A DNA stretch of 64,000 nt. It comes from Manihot esculenta. Taxonomy: Eukaryota > Streptophyta > Magnoliopsida > Malpighiales > Euphorbiaceae. A program made the position numbers and the translations under genes. Of this stretch, positions 61,401 to 64,000 are shown one piece after another. Position 1 is the first letter of the stretch. Each line of letters starts with the position of its first letter. Under the pieces are notes generated by a model that saw nothing but the letters and a program-made list of their open reading frames with translations, did no database searches and was not told where the DNA came from. The DNA is taken from assembly GCF_001659605.2 (NCBI RefSeq), contig NC_035170.2:7819001-7883000 (forward strand). The letters run 5' to 3'.

Positions 61401-62448
61401 ATAGTTTGTATCTTATTCCACTAGGACCCTTTGAGTTTTCTTCAATATAATTCTCTTCTCCTGCTGCATATTTTTTCTTTTATTATTTGTCAAATTTTAA
61501 CCCATTTCTTTCAATTGGTTCCTTACTCTATCACAATTGCACACCATCCAAAAGCAATCAGGTTAAAAATCTAGTGAGGACATGTACAGTAGCTATTCAG
61601 TCTTGAAACAAAATTATACACTCCCATACATACAAATTATGATGCATTACTATTAGGCTCACCAAGTTCATGCATGATTTAACTCGGTATTTATCAATAA
61701 ATACATGATGACCTCACTCAATTCCAATTAATGCAAACATGCTAGCACCGTGCACACACAAGAAAGTCAGGTACACAAAATTCACGCTGGTAAAACCACA
61801 TAATTTCTTCAGTAAATAGGAATTGGCTAGTATGTCCTTCGATTATTAGCCGCCTCTATTTTCCACAGATATAAATAAGAGCAATAATTCCCATCCCAGC
61901 TGCAATCTGAGAAACAACCCATAGAACATAATTCCAGCACCACAACAAAAGGATCCTACTCGAAATCATAAAATGCGTAGATGCACATTAATGACATGTG
62001 CTGTCCCACCCCTTAAAGATGAATTTGGTTATATAACTCACAAGTGGATTGCCCACATGCCAAGGTTTTTAAACTGTGCAAGATTATAAGTGTCAAGATA
62101 CTAACATAAACCTACACATTTTGGAAATGAAAAATCATGTGTGACTTGTTACCTCTGATACATAATGCATCAGCATATTTTCAATTCCAGATTTCAGAGT
62201 GACTGATGAGCTTGGACAACCGCTACATGCTCCTTGCATTCTCAATTTGACTATTCCAGTTTCTCTAAAGAAAGACCAACCAATTTTCCAATAAATGGTA
62301 AAGAAAAATGTGGATTATAACTCAATCAAATGAAGGAAACCTACAGATCAAATCCCCGATACTCAATATCCCCACCATCATCTTGCACTGCTGGTCGAAT
62401 ACGAGTTTCTAGCAGCTCTTTAATCATTGCAACTGTTTCTGAATCATC
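58431..62448 (-). CDS. NFU4/NFU5-type mitochondrial iron-sulfur scaffold, 3' exons
   Basis: Last three coding exons of a NifU-like (NFU) protein: 62448-62345, 62264-62153 and 58499-58431, joined in phase by GT-AG introns (95 aa plus stop). They encode the NFU domain: [28 protein letters not shown], then the cluster-binding CSGCPSSS with its C-x-x-C pair, then [17 protein letters not shown] and an acidic tail ending ASQIE. In plants NFU4 and NFU5 bind a 4Fe-4S cluster through these cysteines and pass it to mitochondrial targets such as lipoyl synthase (family knowledge). The targeting peptide and N-terminal Nfu_N domain are not in 62449-64000 and should lie beyond the right edge. The 3.65-kb last intron carries LTR element G in antisense orientation. 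Confidence 0.9.
59077..61533 (+). mobile_element. Element G: gag-only (TR-GAG-like) retrotransposon in the NFU intron
   Basis: LTRs at 59077-59430 and 60853-61533 with a perfect CAATT target duplication (59072-59076 and 61534-61538). Both LTRs end CTCTATCA. The 5' LTR start has mutated from TGATAGGG to TCATAAGG. A TGG-initiated primer site (TGGTCCAACCTGCC) follows the 5' LTR, and a purine tract (AGGGGATGG) precedes the 3' LTR. The internal 1.4 kb carries only gag. The 5' LTR lacks 327 bp that the 3' LTR has (60886-61212). Orientation is opposite to the host gene. Confidence 0.87.
59453..60345 (+). pseudogene. gag of element G, frameshifted
   Basis: The first frame (59453-59746) is a helical N-terminal segment ([19 protein letters not shown]). 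The typical retrotransposon gag core follows in another frame from about 59737: [47 protein letters not shown]. It is interrupted by a stop at 60049 and continues as [11 protein letters not shown]. No knuckle, protease or RT is visible. At least one frameshift and one stop make it non-functional. Confidence 0.8.
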
Positions 62449-64000
62449 CTGCATTAGACCACATGAATATTTTTATACTGGAAGTATATAGAGAAGTAAA
62501 TAGTGAAATATAATAATTCAAAAATGAGCAATTAAATCCACCAAAGTTCACTCATAAATAACTGTTGTTTTATTTAGATACTTGTGCAGTGATAAACTAA
62601 TTTATATTTCAGGTAGTGGAAAGTGAGCAAAGAAAATTAAAAAATAAGTTTAAAAAGAGAACTCAAAAATAAAAACTCTGTTGAACTTTCTCTATGGGCA
62701 CAAGATGGATGAAAACAGCAAAGATCCCACAGACAAAATTAAAGCAGCCTGAGAGGAGGATATTAGTAGCCACTAATGAGATGGCTCAATAAATAACTAC
62801 TGTTACTTTTACCTATCATCCCTCAACTTTAGGGATTGTTTCTCTTTCGTCACTCCAATTAACTTTGTTTCAGAGAAAATACAAATGACCTGCAATGTTT
62901 CCAGACAACAAGTAAATAAACATTTTGCCTCCTCTTCCCAAAAAGAAATCACCATTTTATTCCTCATCCTTTTCTTTCTCCCTCAAATTCTTAATTTATT
63001 TTGGTCAAATTAATTAATAATTATTTACTAACAAAACTACTTTATTTTTAATAAAATTTGTATTTATTAAATTATTGAGAAAATGATTTATTAATTTATA
63101 TTTTCTATTTTTATTAATTTATTGTGATCAGTTTAATTTTTATTTAAGTTTAATTTATTTTATTTTATAAAATTTAGAAATTAATTTAAATATTTTATCA
63201 AAATGTTAATTTTCATTAGAAAATTAGTTTTAAAATCTGTATTCTATTTGAAAAATGAATAAATAAAATTTATTTTAAAACTTATTTTTAATGAAAATTA
63301 ACATTTTATCTAAAATTTAAATTTATTTTAAAATGTTATAAAATTAATATTAAAGTTTCATAAAAAAAATTCAATTAATAATAATATAGAAAAAAATAAC
63401 AAATAATAAATAAATTTCTATTTCAATTAATTTGCTTATAAGAAATTAAGAATGTGAGAGAGGGAAAAGAAATTAAGAATGTGGGAAAAAGAGAAAAGAA
63501 AGACAGGGGAAAGAAGGTAAATGGTTTCCTTTTTGAAGGAGATTAGTAAAATTGTAATTCTATCTTTTTTACTTGACAACCTGCTCTTGCAGGTTTATGA
63601 AATTTTCTGAAATAAAATTAAAGTTCAGTTGACTTTTTTGGTGGCCAATTGAAGCCGAGCAGAAACAAAACAACGGGAAACTGAGGGACCATGTATAAAA
63701 GTAACCCTCAATAACAGCAACTACATTAGCAAGTGTGACAATTTGATCTAAATTAGTATGGTTCTTCACTTTATGCCAATGCATCCATGTGTAATTGGGG
63801 ACAATCCTCCAAACACACGGAAAAATTATAGGAATGTCATGTTTAAGGACATGGTTATGTACTTGAAACTTTTAGGATGGAGGCAATATTTAGATTTAGG
63901 AAGCAATAGCGCTTTGAAGAATTCATGTGAAAAGGCCACATGAATTAAGTTTTTGGGTGGGTGCAACAATTAGACTAGGGAGACAAATATGCAAATTTTG
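62449..64000. other. NFU intron sequence, no further exon found
   Basis: Upstream intron of the NFU gene on the minus strand. The part 62990-63420 is extremely AT-rich. I searched both strands by eye for the Nfu_N domain and found nothing supportable. Confidence 0.5.

Noticed and set aside
63569..63784. 71-aa minus-strand frame, considered as an upstream NFU exon
   Set aside because: No similarity to the Nfu_N domain or a targeting peptide, and no splice sites that would join in phase to the exon at 62448.

Overview
This is a window of plant nuclear DNA: split genes with GT-AG introns, AT-rich spacers and plant LTR retrotransposons. The sequence style and the retroelement families suggest a woody eudicot, perhaps Euphorbiaceae such as cassava or rubber. 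The species is an inference I could not test. Two host genes flank a large retrotransposon nest, and both are on the minus strand.

Left (1-8.7 kb): a complete 14-exon gene (CDS 8557 to 1149, 448 aa) for a major facilitator superfamily transporter of the HIAT1/MEE15-like type, with a TATA box at 8705-8711. Spacer follows to about 10.7 kb. Right (58.4-64 kb): the last three coding exons of a mitochondrial NFU4/NFU5-type iron-sulfur scaffold gene, whose 5' end lies beyond the window. Its last intron holds a gag-only LTR element (G, 59077-61533, TSD CAATT).

Middle (10.7-51.3 kb): a nested stack that can be taken apart with target-site duplications. An old Ty3 Tat-like element (F) has its protease (about 11.56-12.06 kb) and reverse transcriptase (about 50.0-51.25 kb) split by a three-LTR element E (12104-50014). 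E is split by chromovirus A (minus, 13205-48271, TSD GTGGT/GTGGC). A's gag is split by chromovirus B (minus, 20089-45238, TSD GAGGA). B's 3' LTR is split by chromovirus C (plus, 20725-30186, TSD GCCGG), and B's pol by a gag-only Athila-like element D (minus, 32053-37911, TSD AATCC). C is intact, with a 1635-aa Gag-Pol ORF and near-identical LTRs. A and B carry in-frame stops.

Three features of the nest are not explained by ordinary annotation. (1) Arrays of the inverted repeat TTCGG-N3-CCGAA occur in the LTRs of A, B, C and also of the unrelated D. (2) Three tandem stem-loop units with CCAGG/CCTGG arms, one of them with a compensatory change, lie in the A, B and C LTRs. (3) A shared set of splice signals predicts a two-intron gag leader whose second intron would remove the primer binding site. 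A and B also share an identical amber codon inside RT.

Right of the nest (51.3-58 kb): uncharacterised repeat DNA, a Mutator-like MITE with 122-bp terminal inverted repeats around a GAA minisatellite (52603-53344), and a head-to-head pair of inverted LTRs (54274-56770) around two 371-bp direct repeats.
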